Counted from the first letter of the stretch, positions 1 through 8,437 are shown. The stretch: 64,000 nt of DNA from Alphaproteobacteria bacterium (GCA_016699305.1 CP064970.1:930001-994000); one strand, 5' to 3'. A program made the numbers and translations. Notes: a model not told the origin generated them from the letters alone.

Positions 1-353
1 ACGGTGACTTGGCCGCCCGGCGGCAAGATTTTATTCAGATAGGGCGCGCGCGGATTAAAGAACACCAATTCCACCATGCCATGCCCGTCACTTAATCGGA
101 CCTTCCAAGGTTGGCCCCAGCGCGAGGGCGGGCGATGTTCGTGAACGGTGGCAAAGATGGTGACGATCTGCCCCGCTTGCGCCTGGTCCAAAGGCGGACT
201 TGCCCGCCGATCCACCAAGCCCTGGGGCAGCAACCACAAGGCATCCGCCACGCGCGGACCGACCAGCTTCTCGAACAGCTTCCCCCACCGCCCGCGCAAA
301 CCCTGCCAGGCCACCAAAGGCGAAAGGAGTTGATCGAGAGAAAGGGACGGCAC
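1..353 (-). CDS. recG: ATP-dependent DNA helicase RecG, N-terminal part (gene runs off the left edge)
   Basis: The minus-strand frame starting at GTG 353 stays open to the window edge, giving about 117 residues. It matches the N-terminal wedge region of RecG, the helicase that remodels stalled forks and Holliday junctions. Visible landmarks are a helix-hairpin-like opening ending in LFEKLVGPRVADALW, then LLPQGLVDRR, and the OB-fold strands PWKVRLSDGHGMVELVFFNP that are typical of the wedge domain. The helicase motifs lie beyond the window. The gene begins 11 bases after the DUF2339 stop codon, so the two may be co-transcribed. The GTG start is chosen because it is the first start after that stop. 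An upstream TTAGG is only a weak ribosome-binding site. Family call is firm, start is less sure. Confidence 0.85.
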   Translation of the reverse strand, partial: MPSLSLDQLLSPLVAWQGLRGRWGKLFEKLVGPRVADALWLLPQGLVDRRASPPLDQAQAGQIVTIFATVHEHRPPSRWGQPWKVRLSDGHGMVELVFFNPRAPYLNKILPPGGQVT

Positions 354-363
354 GACACAAAGC

Positions 364-2991
364 CTAAGCCGTTCTATCCGGCCCAGGACGCGGCAGGAAG
401 ACAAAGCGGCTGTAAAACCATCCCAGGCCCAATAGGGAAGACCCCAGCCCCAGGAACGACACCACGCGCCACAAGCCGCCAAGTTCGCTGGCGTCGATCA
501 GAAACACCTTGGCCACCGCCACCACCAGAACCGCCAAAGATCCGATGCGCAGTAAGCGGCTTTGCCGCAAGGTTCCAACAAACACCAAGACCAGCCCCAG
601 TACGATCCAGGCCAGCGAGTAACTATACAGCTCGGCCGAGAGAGGCTCCCCACCGGCCAGATACGTTCCTTGGAAGAACTGGCGTATATTCAAGCTGACA
701 TAGGTGAACAACAACACCAACGCCAAGGCGCGCGCCCATCGGGCACGCAAAGGCCGGGACTCGTGCTGCCAAACCTGCGCCCATGAGACGCAGGCCAAGG
801 CCATCAGCCCATAAGCGGGCAAAAGGGCGTTCAGCAAGGGCCATGCGCCCACCAATTGCGCGGCGTTCCATAAGGGGTTCTTGAGCAACAGATCGAACCA
901 CACGCAGCGGAACACCGCCACCCCCGCCATGACATGCCCAGCCCGTTTCCATGCGTGCAAGCCATAGGTGCGCCCCAAAGCGTAGCAGGCTGCGCCATAC
1001 AGAAACAATCCGTTAGTGATGATGGCACGCTCGGCCATGCTTGTCGGTGGCAGGATCAAGTTGTCGTCGGGTACATGAAACGCATGGCGTATCAAGTGAT
1101 AGACCATCAGTCCCAACAAGACCGCTGCGCTCTTATCCAGGCTTTCAGGCAAACGGCCATCGCGCTCTCGTTGCATCAGCCAAGATGCTCCGGCCAGGGC
1201 CAAAGCGGGCCAGCCCAATTGTAGCAAAGGCCAATGTAAGGTATACTCCTCGGGGTCGCCGTCCAGAACCCTGACCGGTGTTGAGGTCATCAGCAACAGC
1301 AATTGTGGAACCAACAACAATGCGAACACGGCGGCCATCACCCCCGCCAATTGCCGCAGACGCGGCAGATCAAGCCGTTGCCCCAGCCAGACCAGCACGG
1401 GAACCTGCGCCGCCACCGCCATGGACAGGAACGAGCTTTGCATCTCGACCGCGCAACCCAGACTGATCAAGGCGGTTGCGGTGGCCGCGAACCAAGCCTG
1501 GACTTCTTGTCCTAACCGCCGGTCGCCCGTCCACAAAGCGCGAAAGCGCGAAAGAGCCACCGTGGCAAGAAACGCCAGACCAAAGGCCAGGCATCCCCAA
1601 AATGCCGGAATCTCCAACGGCCATTGCATAGCCTGAGCCAGTCCGCCATCCGATAACCGCCCATAGGTCATGCCAAAGAAGGCCAGCATGGACGCGGATA
1701 CAAGCCCCGCCCAACGCCACGGCGTCGGAGAGCGCGTCAACATCGACCAGCCCACCGCGCCATGCAGTCCGCACAATATGGCGGCCATGACCACGAAAGA
1801 CGGCAAGACTCCCGGCTCCACCGGAACCGTCAGCAACCAAACAACGCCCAGCCCCAGCCCGATCATGGGGGCAAAGCGATAGCGGATTTGATCGAAAACG
1901 CCAAGGCCCAGCGTCAATAGGCACAACAGAAAATACATGCCCACGATCAAGGGATCGACGTGGCCGTCTTGCATCAGCGTTGACGCCATAACCGCCATGC
2001 CGCCGCCCGAGGCCACAACGCGCGCTTCTTGGGCCCAAGGCGAGTCGGCGTCCGGCATACCCACCCTTGCGGCCAAGCCGCCCAACATCATCATCCCCGC
2101 AAAGCAGCCAAGACCCAAGGCCGCGCCCGTCCCCGAACCGTCCGTCACCAACCAGAATCCGGCCCAGGCCAAACCGCCCAGATACACCATCAAAACCATG
2201 CCCCACCAGCCGCGCCTTGCCGCCAGTGCCGCCGCCGCCAAGGACAAGACGCCCAGATACAAGAACAAAAGCAGCGCCGACGGGTCCTGCGATCCGGCCA
2301 GAACCGGCGTCAGCAATCCGCCGATCAGCCCCATGGCAGCCAGCATAGGCCCTTGCCGCAGCGCCATGACCAAGGCCGAGCCCGTGACCAAGGCCATCGC
2401 CGCAAAGCACAGCCAAAGAGGCACCAGATCGTAAAGCTGTCCAGCGGCGTATAGCGCGCCGTATAAAACCGCCACCCCCGCACCGCCCAGCGCCTGAGCC
2501 AGCCGCGCATGGTTGGCGATATCGGTTCTGTGGAAGACTTTCTGGCCGCAAGCCATCATCCCCGCGCCAAAAAGCATCGCCAAAGATACGCGCACGCTTG
2601 GACTCAGCCACCCCGCCTCGATCGAGTAACGCACCAGGAAGAGTCCCGCCAAGGCCAAAGCCGCGCCGCCCACCCACACCATCAACCGCGCGCCGATCTG
2701 CTTTTCCCAATCCATTGCAGGACGAGGATCAGGTCGCATTGTTTTGGACAAATGCGCGGGGGCAGGATCAACGGCACCGGGCAAGATGATGGGAATCGAT
2801 CCATCGTCTTGGCGTGATTCCTGCGGCGTTGCCTGGACAGGCTCAGAAACGGGACTGGGCGAGTCAAGCTGTCCTATCTGTCCGGCTTGCTCGAGATTCG
2901 AGACGCGCCGCGCGACTCGCTCAACGTCATGGCGCAAACGGATAAGCATGCCCAACGCTATGATGGCCAGTACCAAACCCAGCGCTTCCAT
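364..2991 (-). CDS. Large polytopic membrane protein, DUF2339 family
   Basis: An 875-residue protein that is almost entirely hydrophobic, with about two dozen predicted membrane helices. It starts with one N-terminal helix, followed by a short charged coiled-coil segment (RLRHDVERVARRVSNLEQ), a proline-rich cytoplasmic linker to about residue 90, and then closely packed helices to the C-terminus. This layout and motifs such as DWEKQIGARLMVWVGG at the start of the membrane block fit DUF2339 membrane proteins. Their function is unknown; a link to the cell envelope is often assumed because of the topology. The DUF3999 partner that sometimes accompanies DUF2339 is not seen; recG follows directly. 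The ATG at 2991 begins with a plausible membrane anchor. Confidence 0.8.
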   Translation of the reverse strand: MEALGLVLAIIALGMLIRLRHDVERVARRVSNLEQAGQIGQLDSPSPVSEPVQATPQESRQDDGSIPIILPGAVDPAPAHLSKTMRPDPRPAMDWEKQIGARLMVWVGGAALALAGLFLVRYSIEAGWLSPSVRVSLAMLFGAGMMACGQKVFHRTDIANHARLAQALGGAGVAVLYGALYAAGQLYDLVPLWLCFAAMALVTGSALVMALRQGPMLAAMGLIGGLLTPVLAGSQDPSALLLFLYLGVLSLAAAALAARRGWWGMVLMVYLGGLAWAGFWLVTDGSGTGAALGLGCFAGMMMLGGLAARVGMPDADSPWAQEARVVASGGGMAVMASTLMQDGHVDPLIVGMYFLLCLLTLGLGVFDQIRYRFAPMIGLGLGVVWLLTVPVEPGVLPSFVVMAAILCGLHGAVGWSMLTRSPTPWRWAGLVSASMLAFFGMTYGRLSDGGLAQAMQWPLEIPAFWGCLAFGLAFLATVALSRFRALWTGDRRLGQEVQAWFAATATALISLGCAVEMQSSFLSMAVAAQVPVLVWLGQRLDLPRLRQLAGVMAAVFALLLVPQLLLLMTSTPVRVLDGDPEEYTLHWPLLQLGWPALALAGASWLMQRERDGRLPESLDKSAAVLLGLMVYHLIRHAFHVPDDNLILPPTSMAERAIITNGLFLYGAACYALGRTYGLHAWKRAGHVMAGVAVFRCVWFDLLLKNPLWNAAQLVGAWPLLNALLPAYGLMALACVSWAQVWQHESRPLRARWARALALVLLFTYVSLNIRQFFQGTYLAGGEPLSAELYSYSLAWIVLGLVLVFVGTLRQSRLLRIGSLAVLVVAVAKVFLIDASELGGLWRVVSFLGLGSSLLGLGWFYSRFVFLPRPGPDRTA

Positions 2992-3148
2992 ATTCGTCTC
3001 CCTATTCCTGGACGATTCGCCCTAGAAGAAAGCTAACAGTTTGGCGATAAACTGTCTTCCCGCCCGTGCGGTGCCTTTGCGCCTGGTTGCGTCCCAGGGC
3101 TGGCTGTGGAACCCTGGCAGTCACTCCACATACCTAAAAGGCCGCGCC

Positions 3149-4087
3149 ATGTCTGAACCCTCCATGCCCGTCATCGCCGGACGCAAATCTTTGCCCTCCG
3201 AGGTCAAGGCCGGACAAACCTATGCATGGTGCAGCTGCGGGCGCAGCGCGTCACAGCCTTTTTGCGATGGCAGCCATATGGGCACGGGTTTCGAGCCGGT
3301 CATCTACACCGCCGCCGCCGATGGCATCGTCAAATTTTGCACCTGCAAGCACAGCGCACTTGGTGCCGTGTGTGATGGCGCCCATAAAAGACTGCCGCCC
3401 GAAGTCGTCACGCCCGACGGTACGTTCGGGGGATATCTGGCCTTGCCGCCGGGCGGCAAAGGGCCGGGTTTGGTGATCGCGCAAGAGATATTCGGCGTCA
3501 ACGCCGCCATGCGCGCCGCGTGCGATTTGTGGGCCAGCTTGGGATTTGTGACCTTTTGCCCCGATCTGTTTTGGCGGCTGGAGCCTGGCGTGCAATTGAC
3601 GGACCAAACTCAGGCGGAATGGGATCGCGCCCTCGCCCTTATGAACGCCTTCGATCAAGAAAAAGGCTTGGCCGATTTGCAAGCCGCCGTGACCTTTCTG
3701 CGCGGGCATCCCGCTTGCGCCGCTTCGGGAAAAATAGGCGTTTTGGGCTATTGCCTGGGCGGACGCATGGCTTTTCGCATGGCGGCAAGCTCTGACGCCG
3801 ATGCTGCGGTCAGTTATTATGGCGTCGGCTTGGAAAGCTTGCTTGACGAGATTCCCCGCCAGCGCGCGCCGTTGCTGATCCATATCGCGCAAAATGATCA
3901 CTTTGTGCCGCCTGCGGCGCAGCAGGCGATTTTAGACGCCGCGACCGCCCGGTCCGATATCAGCGCCTATGTCTATGAAGGGGTGGACCACGCCTTCGCC
4001 CGTGTCGGCGGCGTCCCCTACAACGCCCCCGCCGCCCAATTGGCGCAGCAACGCAGCCAGGAATTCTTGAATCGATTTCTTGGTTAA
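3149..4087 (+). CDS. CDGSH iron-sulfur domain protein fused to dienelactone hydrolase
   Basis: A 312-residue two-part protein. Residues about 10-95 hold two CDGSH-type 2Fe-2S modules: CSCGRSASQPFCDGSH and CTCKHSALGAVCDGAH, each with the three-Cys-one-His ligand set. Residues about 100-312 form an alpha/beta hydrolase of the dienelactone hydrolase family, with nucleophile Cys in GYCLGG and the Asp/His pair in the NDHF and DHAF regions. DLH enzymes open cyclic dienelactones in aromatic catabolism, but many relatives have other substrates. ATG 3149 is preferred over upstream in-frame starts because AAAAGG lies a few bases upstream and the encoded protein starts right before the first CDGSH module. 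The last codons lie at the left border of the downstream tandem duplication. The fusion is clear; the substrate is unknown. Confidence 0.85.
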   Translation: MSEPSMPVIAGRKSLPSEVKAGQTYAWCSCGRSASQPFCDGSHMGTGFEPVIYTAAADGIVKFCTCKHSALGAVCDGAHKRLPPEVVTPDGTFGGYLALPPGGKGPGLVIAQEIFGVNAAMRAACDLWASLGFVTFCPDLFWRLEPGVQLTDQTQAEWDRALALMNAFDQEKGLADLQAAVTFLRGHPACAASGKIGVLGYCLGGRMAFRMAASSDADAAVSYYGVGLESLLDEIPRQRAPLLIHIAQNDHFVPPAAQQAILDAATARSDISAYVYEGVDHAFARVGGVPYNAPAAQLAQQRSQEFLNRFLG

Positions 4088-4100
4088 ATCGAAGCCTGAC

Positions 4101-4129
4101 AAGCCGAGAAACTATTATTACGATATAAT
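4101..4129 (+). promoter_or_regulatory. Promoter-like sequence for DUF4116 copy 1
   Basis: A perfect TATAAT sits at 4124-4129 in an AT-rich stretch that contrasts with the GC-rich surroundings. The best -35 candidate at 17-bp spacing is the poor AAGCCG at 4101-4106; a better CTGACA lies further upstream at 22-bp spacing. The distance to the ATG at 4193 is about 60 bases. The same sequence recurs exactly at 6229-6257 in front of copy 2. Confidence 0.35.
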
Positions 4130-4192
4130 TATGGTATAGGCGTGGACTAGTCTTGCGAATCAAAATGTGTCTTTCCAGCAAGAATGATATCC

Positions 4193-6136
4193 ATGAGCCG
4201 CAAGTTAAAAGCCATCATCGAGGCCCAAGAATCAGGGGCCTATGCCCAGATTTGGCAGGCCGACCCAACCCAAAGAAAGACCTATCTGCATTGGCTGGCG
4301 GATAGGTTCTTGAATAACGCCTTGCTTCTGGAAGATCTGCCCAAGGCCACGGCCTATCTGGCCGCCTTTCATCGACATAAAAACAATCTTCCCAACACGT
4401 CAGATGGCCAGTCTGGGAAGAAGATCGACTCTTATTCCCGTCTGCCGCAACTGTACCGCGCCGTCGCACCATATCTGCCCGAAGAGGCCCAAGACCCGGA
4501 GCAAGAGGCGGATGCCGACGCCGCCCCGGACATCATCGAATTGTTCCATCACAATCACCTGCGGGTGGTGATCCCCCTATCCACCGCCGCCGCCACGCGC
4601 GAAGGGCGCGGCACGCAATGGTGCACGGCCTATGGCACCGCGCCGAACCATTTCTGGAACTATGCCTGCCAGGGGCCTTTGCTGATTGTCCATACACCAG
4701 ATGAAACCGGCAAGCCGCGCAAATACCAACTGCATTTTCCCTCAGACCAATTCCACGACGAAGCGGATGAGAAAATCAATCTTGTCGAACTGACACGAAA
4801 TCGGCCCGAGCTGTGGCCCATCTTGGAGCCTTACGCCCAAGCCGCCGTCACGCAGGATGGGAGGGCACTGCAATATGTCCCCAAAGAACTGCGCAGCGAG
4901 GCCATGTGCCTGACCGCCGTCACGCAGAATGGGGCGGCACTGCAATATGTCCCCAAAGAACTGCGCATTGAGACCATGTGCCTGACCGCCGTCACGCAGA
5001 ATGGGGAAGCACTGCAATATGTCCCCGAAGAACTGCGCAGCGAGGCCTTGTGCCTGACCGCCGTCGCGCAGAATGGGCGGGCGTTGTATTGTGTGTCCAA
5101 AGAATTACGGACCCCTGCACTGTGCAAGACCGCCGTTGCGCAGAATGGGGAGGCACTGGCAGTTGTCCCCAAAGAACTGCGCATTGAGGCCTTGTGCCTG
5201 ACCGCCGTCACGCAGAATGGGGCGGCACTGCAATATGTCCCCGAAGAACTGCGCATTGAGGCCATGTGCCTGACCGCCGTCGCGCAGAATGGGCGGGCGT
5301 TGTATTGTGTGTCCAAAGAATTACGGACCCCTGCACTGTGCAAGACCGCCGTTGCGCAGAATGGGGAGGCACTGCAATATGTCCCCGAAGAACTGCGCAT
5401 TGAGGCCATGTGCCTGACCGCCGTCACGCAGAATGGAGAAGCACTGCAATATGTCCCCGAAGAACTGCGCAGCGAGGCCTTGTGCCTGACCGCCGTCACG
5501 CAGAATGGGCAGGCATTGGAAGATGTCCCCGAGGAACTGCGCACCGAGGCCATATGCAAAGCCGCTGTCACGCAGAATGGGCAGGCGTTGAGGGCTGTCC
5601 CCAAAAAATTGCGCACCCCCGCGCTGTGCCTGGCCGCCGTTATGCAGAATGGGGCGGCACTGCTATATGTTCCCGAAAACCTGTGCACCGAGGATTTATG
5701 TCAAACCGCCGTCACGCAGGATGGCTGGAACGTGGTATCTGTCCCTGAAGAACTGCGCAGCGAGGCTTTATGTCAAATCGCCGTCACGCAGAATGGCCGA
5801 GCACTAAACCGTATTCCCGAAAAGCTACGCACCGAGGCCGTATGCAAGGCCGCCGTCACGCAGAATGGATTGGCACTATCCGATGTTCCCGAAGAACTGC
5901 GCACAGACGCCATGTGCCTAGCCGCTTTGCACTCCATCATCCGCGCGGCGCAAGAGAAGAATGAGCGTATGAGATTCGATATCTTTCACCTGATTCCTAA
6001 CAAACAGCAGGACCAGATGGCCAAGAAAGTCGGGCTGGGGTTTGACGCGAAGGGATTCATGACCGTCGCACCCTCTCGCCCTTTTCCCGCGCCCATGGCC
6101 TCGACCGGCTTGGTCGCGCATGCGCGTGCGGCTTGA
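4193..6136 (+). CDS. DUF4116 repeat protein with N-terminal WCTA-type domain, copy 1 (candidate T4BSS effector)
   Basis: A 647-residue protein in three parts. Residues 1-217 form a non-repeat domain with a central motif GTQWCTAYGTAPNHFWNY (Trp143-Cys144) followed by PLLIVHTP and a KYQLHF strand. Residues 218-577 are fifteen tandem 24-residue repeats of consensus AVTQNGxALxxVPEELRxEAxC, the DUF4116 repeat. Residues 578-647 form a short C-terminal region beginning with a helical segment (ALHSIIRAAQEKNERM). DUF4116 proteins are known mostly from bacteria associated with protists and their function is not established. No signal peptide or membrane helix is seen. The gene abuts the Dot/Icm operon tail-to-tail, which makes a secreted-effector role attractive but unproven. 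ATG 4193 (MSRKL) is preferred to ATG 4184 because the paralogue near 35.1 kb starts the same way. Confidence 0.8.
   Translation: MSRKLKAIIEAQESGAYAQIWQADPTQRKTYLHWLADRFLNNALLLEDLPKATAYLAAFHRHKNNLPNTSDGQSGKKIDSYSRLPQLYRAVAPYLPEEAQDPEQEADADAAPDIIELFHHNHLRVVIPLSTAAATREGRGTQWCTAYGTAPNHFWNYACQGPLLIVHTPDETGKPRKYQLHFPSDQFHDEADEKINLVELTRNRPELWPILEPYAQAAVTQDGRALQYVPKELRSEAMCLTAVTQNGAALQYVPKELRIETMCLTAVTQNGEALQYVPEELRSEALCLTAVAQNGRALYCVSKELRTPALCKTAVAQNGEALAVVPKELRIEALCLTAVTQNGAALQYVPEELRIEAMCLTAVAQNGRALYCVSKELRTPALCKTAVAQNGEALQYVPEELRIEAMCLTAVTQNGEALQYVPEELRSEALCLTAVTQNGQALEDVPEELRTEAICKAAVTQNGQALRAVPKKLRTPALCLAAVMQNGAALLYVPENLCTEDLCQTAVTQDGWNVVSVPEELRSEALCQIAVTQNGRALNRIPEKLRTEAVCKAAVTQNGLALSDVPEELRTDAMCLAALHSIIRAAQEKNERMRFDIFHLIPNKQQDQMAKKVGLGFDAKGFMTVAPSRPFPAPMASTGLVAHARAA
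4844..5923 (+). repeat. Fifteen in-frame 72-bp repeats encoding DUF4116 units
   Basis: Exactly fifteen 72-bp units, each coding 24 residues, run without interruption through the gene. Some units are nearly identical to one another (for example those encoding ALYCVSKELRTPALCKT occur twice), which points to recombination among units. Cysteine is fixed near the end of each unit and LR or KLR near position 17. The array creates long open antisense frames that are not genes. Confidence 0.9.
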
Positions 6137-6228
6137 GAACGGCGTGAGATTAAAGACGGATTTCAGTTCCTCAGCATCGAGGTTCAATCACCCATCACAT
6201 CACGCTCTTGGTTAAATCGAAGCCTGAC

Positions 6229-6257
6229 AAGCCGAGAAACTATTATTACGATATAAT
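6229..6257 (+). promoter_or_regulatory. Promoter-like sequence for DUF4116 copy 2
   Basis: Exact copy of the region at 4101-4129, with TATAAT at 6252-6257. It was carried along in the tandem duplication, so the second copy keeps its own putative promoter. Confidence 0.3.
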
Positions 6258-6280
6258 TATGGTATAGGCGTGGACTAGTC

Positions 6281-7975
6281 TTGCGAATCAAAATGTGTCT
6301 TTCCAGCAAGAATGATATCCATGAGCCGCAAGTTAAAAGCCATCATCGAGGCCCAGAATCAGGGGCCTATGCCCAGATTTGGCAGGCCGACCCAACCCAA
6401 AGAAAGACCTATCTGCATTGGCTGGCGGATAGGTTCTTGAATAACGCCTTGCTTCTGGAAGATCTGCCCAAGGCCACGGCCTATCTGGCCGCCTTTCATC
6501 GACATAAAAACAATCTTCCCAACACGTCAGATGGCCAGTCTGGGAAGAAGATCGACTCTTATTCCCGTCTGCCGCAACTGTACCGCGCCGTCGCACCATA
6601 TCTGCCCGAAGAGGCCCAAGACCCGGAGCAAGAGGCGGATGCCGACGCCGCCCCGGACATCATCGAATTGTTCCATCACAATCACCTGCGGGTGGTGATC
6701 CCCCTATCCACCGCCGCCGCCACGCGCGAAGGGCGCGGCACGCAATGGTGCACGGCCTATGGCACCGCGCCGAACCATTTCTGGAACTATGCCTGCCAGG
6801 GGCCTTTGCTGATTGTCCATACACCAGATGAAACCGGCAAGCCGCGCAAATACCAACTGCATTTTCCCTCAGACCAATTCCACGACGAAGCGGATGAGAA
6901 AATCAATCTTGTCGAACTGACACGAAATCGGCCCGAGCTGTGGCCCATCTTGGAGCCTTACGCCCAAGCCGCCGTTGCACAGAATGGGGAGGCACTGGAA
7001 TCTGTTCCCGAAAAACTGCTCAGCGAGGCCATGTGCCTGACCGCCGTCACGCAGAATGGGGCGGCACTGCAATATGTCCCCAAAGAACTGCGCATTGAGA
7101 CCATGTGCCTGACCGCCGTCACGCAGAATGGGGAAGCACTGCAATATGTCCCCGAAGAACTGCGCAGCGAGGCCTTGTGCCTGACCGCCGTCGCGCAGAA
7201 TGGGCGGGCGTTGTATTGTGTGTCCAAAGAATTACGGACCCCTGCACTGTGCAAGACCGCCGTTGCGCAGAATGGGGAGGCACTGGCAGTTGTCCCCAAA
7301 GAACTGCGCATTGAGGCCTTGTGCCTGACCGCCGTCACGCAGAATGGGGCGGCACTGCAATATGTCCCCAAAGAACTGCGCATTGAGACCATGTGCCTGA
7401 CCGCCGTCACGCAGAATGGGGAAGCACTGCAATATGTCCCCGAAGAACTGCGCATTGAGGCCATGTGCCTGACCGCCGTCGCGCAGAATGGGCGGGCGTT
7501 GTATTGTGTGTCCAAAGAATTACGGACCCCTGCACTGTGCAAGACCGCCGTTGCGCAGAATGGGGAGGCACTGGCAGTTGTCCCCAAAGAACTGCGCATT
7601 GAGGCCATATGCAAAGCCGCTGTCACGCAGAATGGGCAGGCGTTGAGGGCTGTCCCCAAAAAATTGCGCACCCCCGCGCTGTGCCTGGCCGCCGTTATGC
7701 AGAATGGGGCGGCACTGCTATATGTTCCCGAAGAACTGCGCACAGACGCCATGTGCCTAGCCGCTTTGCACTCCATCATCCGCGCGGCGCAAGAGAAGAA
7801 TGAGCGTATGAGATTCGATATCTTTCACCTGATTCCTAACAAACAGCAGGACCAGATGGCCAAGAAAGTCGGGCTGGGGTTTGACGCGAAGGGATTCATG
7901 ACCGTCGCACCCTCTCGCCCTTTTCCCGCGCCCATGGCCTTACCCGGCTTGGTCGCGCATGCGCGTGCGGCTTGA
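6281..7975 (+). CDS. DUF4116 repeat protein, copy 2, frameshifted near its natural start
   Basis: A near duplicate of the upstream gene with eleven instead of fifteen repeats. Its natural ATG (MSRKL, at 6321) is out of frame: where copy 1 has AA at 4227-4228, copy 2 has a single A at 6355, so translation from 6321 would stop after about 36 residues. The rest of the frame is intact to 7975 and can only be reached from upstream alternative starts (TTG 6281 or ATG 6293), which would replace the first dozen residues by an unrelated sequence. No convincing ribosome-binding site precedes these. It may be a fresh pseudogene, a sequencing error, or a gene using a changed start. Domain content otherwise matches copy 1, including the WCTA motif and the C-terminal region. 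Confidence 0.7.
   Translation: MRIKMCLSSKNDIHEPQVKSHHRGPESGAYAQIWQADPTQRKTYLHWLADRFLNNALLLEDLPKATAYLAAFHRHKNNLPNTSDGQSGKKIDSYSRLPQLYRAVAPYLPEEAQDPEQEADADAAPDIIELFHHNHLRVVIPLSTAAATREGRGTQWCTAYGTAPNHFWNYACQGPLLIVHTPDETGKPRKYQLHFPSDQFHDEADEKINLVELTRNRPELWPILEPYAQAAVAQNGEALESVPEKLLSEAMCLTAVTQNGAALQYVPKELRIETMCLTAVTQNGEALQYVPEELRSEALCLTAVAQNGRALYCVSKELRTPALCKTAVAQNGEALAVVPKELRIEALCLTAVTQNGAALQYVPKELRIETMCLTAVTQNGEALQYVPEELRIEAMCLTAVAQNGRALYCVSKELRTPALCKTAVAQNGEALAVVPKELRIEAICKAAVTQNGQALRAVPKKLRTPALCLAAVMQNGAALLYVPEELRTDAMCLAALHSIIRAAQEKNERMRFDIFHLIPNKQQDQMAKKVGLGFDAKGFMTVAPSRPFPAPMALPGLVAHARAA
6971..7762 (+). repeat. Eleven in-frame 72-bp DUF4116 repeats of copy 2
   Basis: Eleven 24-residue units. 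Units 2-5 match units 2-5 of copy 1 and later units are a shuffled subset of copy 1 units, with four units missing overall. This is what unequal recombination inside a repeat array produces. Confidence 0.9.
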
Positions 7976-8038
7976 AAGTGGTGTGTGATTAAAGACGGAT
8001 TTCAGTTTTTAAGCATCGAGGTCCAATCACCCATCACA

Positions 8039-8437
8039 TCACGCACCAAAGCCTGGCAGGATCTTCCCCACACCTTGCGGAGTAGCGCCGGTCGTGGCCA
8101 GCGTCGTTTGAATCCAGCCTATCGTGGGCTGCACTGCCACCAAAAAGGAACCTACACCCAAGCGTCCAAGCCCGGCCGATAAAGGCGTGCCGTTGGGATT
8201 ATCGCCGTATTTTTTCAAGAGAAGACCGCCCGACAAGATGAACAAGGCCCCGGTGATGTAAATCAATCCCGAGACCACAACCGGCAGACCCGCAATACCT
8301 TCGTTCACTTTTTTAACGGATTCTCCCAGAATCTGGGCCCATGCAGGATCGGGCAGCGCAGCGAGGATGATAGCGGCCACAGCAGCCAGCCTGGCCACGT
8401 CCGAGATCGCTCCGCATCGAGATGAATGATGTGTCAT
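8039..8437 (-). CDS. dotP: Type IVB secretion protein DotP/IcmD-like
   Basis: A 132-residue protein from ATG 8437, which is preceded by a good GGGTGAG ribosome-binding site; the longer in-frame extension to 8521 lacks one and overlaps dotE. Residues 1-35 look like a signal or anchor segment ending in AWA-Q, followed by two hydrophobic stretches around the motif VVSGLIYITGALFILSGG. Size, topology and position at the end of a dotI-H-G-F-E series match IcmD/DotP, a small inner-membrane protein of the Dot/Icm system. The sequence resembles the N-terminal half of the neighbouring dotE product. It is the last recognisable gene of the operon here; the Legionella followers icmJ and icmB are absent and the duplicated DUF4116 genes lie beyond. 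Confidence 0.7.
   Translation of the reverse strand: MTHHSSRCGAISDVARLAAVAAIILAALPDPAWAQILGESVKKVNEGIAGLPVVVSGLIYITGALFILSGGLLLKKYGDNPNGTPLSAGLGRLGVGSFLVAVQPTIGWIQTTLATTGATPQGVGKILPGFGA

Larger units (their letters stand above)
4078..8045 (+). repeat. Tandem duplication of a whole DUF4116 gene with its upstream region
   Basis: Unit 1 runs from about 4078 to 6205 and unit 2 from about 6206 to 8045. Both open with the same sequence (tcttggttaaatcg, then the promoter-like region) and both close with cccatcacatcacgc. The first ~770 bases of the units are identical except for one missing A in unit 2. The internal 72-bp repeats differ in number and order, and the 3' flanks differ by several substitutions. 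The left border falls on the stop codon of the dienelactone hydrolase gene and the right border on the 3' end of the dotP gene, so the block fills the convergent intergenic space. The pattern suggests duplication followed by gene conversion of the 5' part. Confidence 0.9.

Noticed and set aside
1370..2710. 446-residue antisense frame inside the DUF2339 gene.
   Set aside because: Gly/Arg-rich shadow translation of the membrane-helix codons in another frame.
4831..5688. Long antisense open frames across the DUF4116 repeats (also 6958-7779 and 33545-34267).
   Set aside because: They arise because a 72-bp unit without antisense stops is repeated; the sense frames have domains and a conserved N-terminus.
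4844..7762. Regular spaced repeats resembling a CRISPR array.
   Set aside because: The units are 72 bp, contiguous and coding, with no short palindromic repeats and unique spacers.
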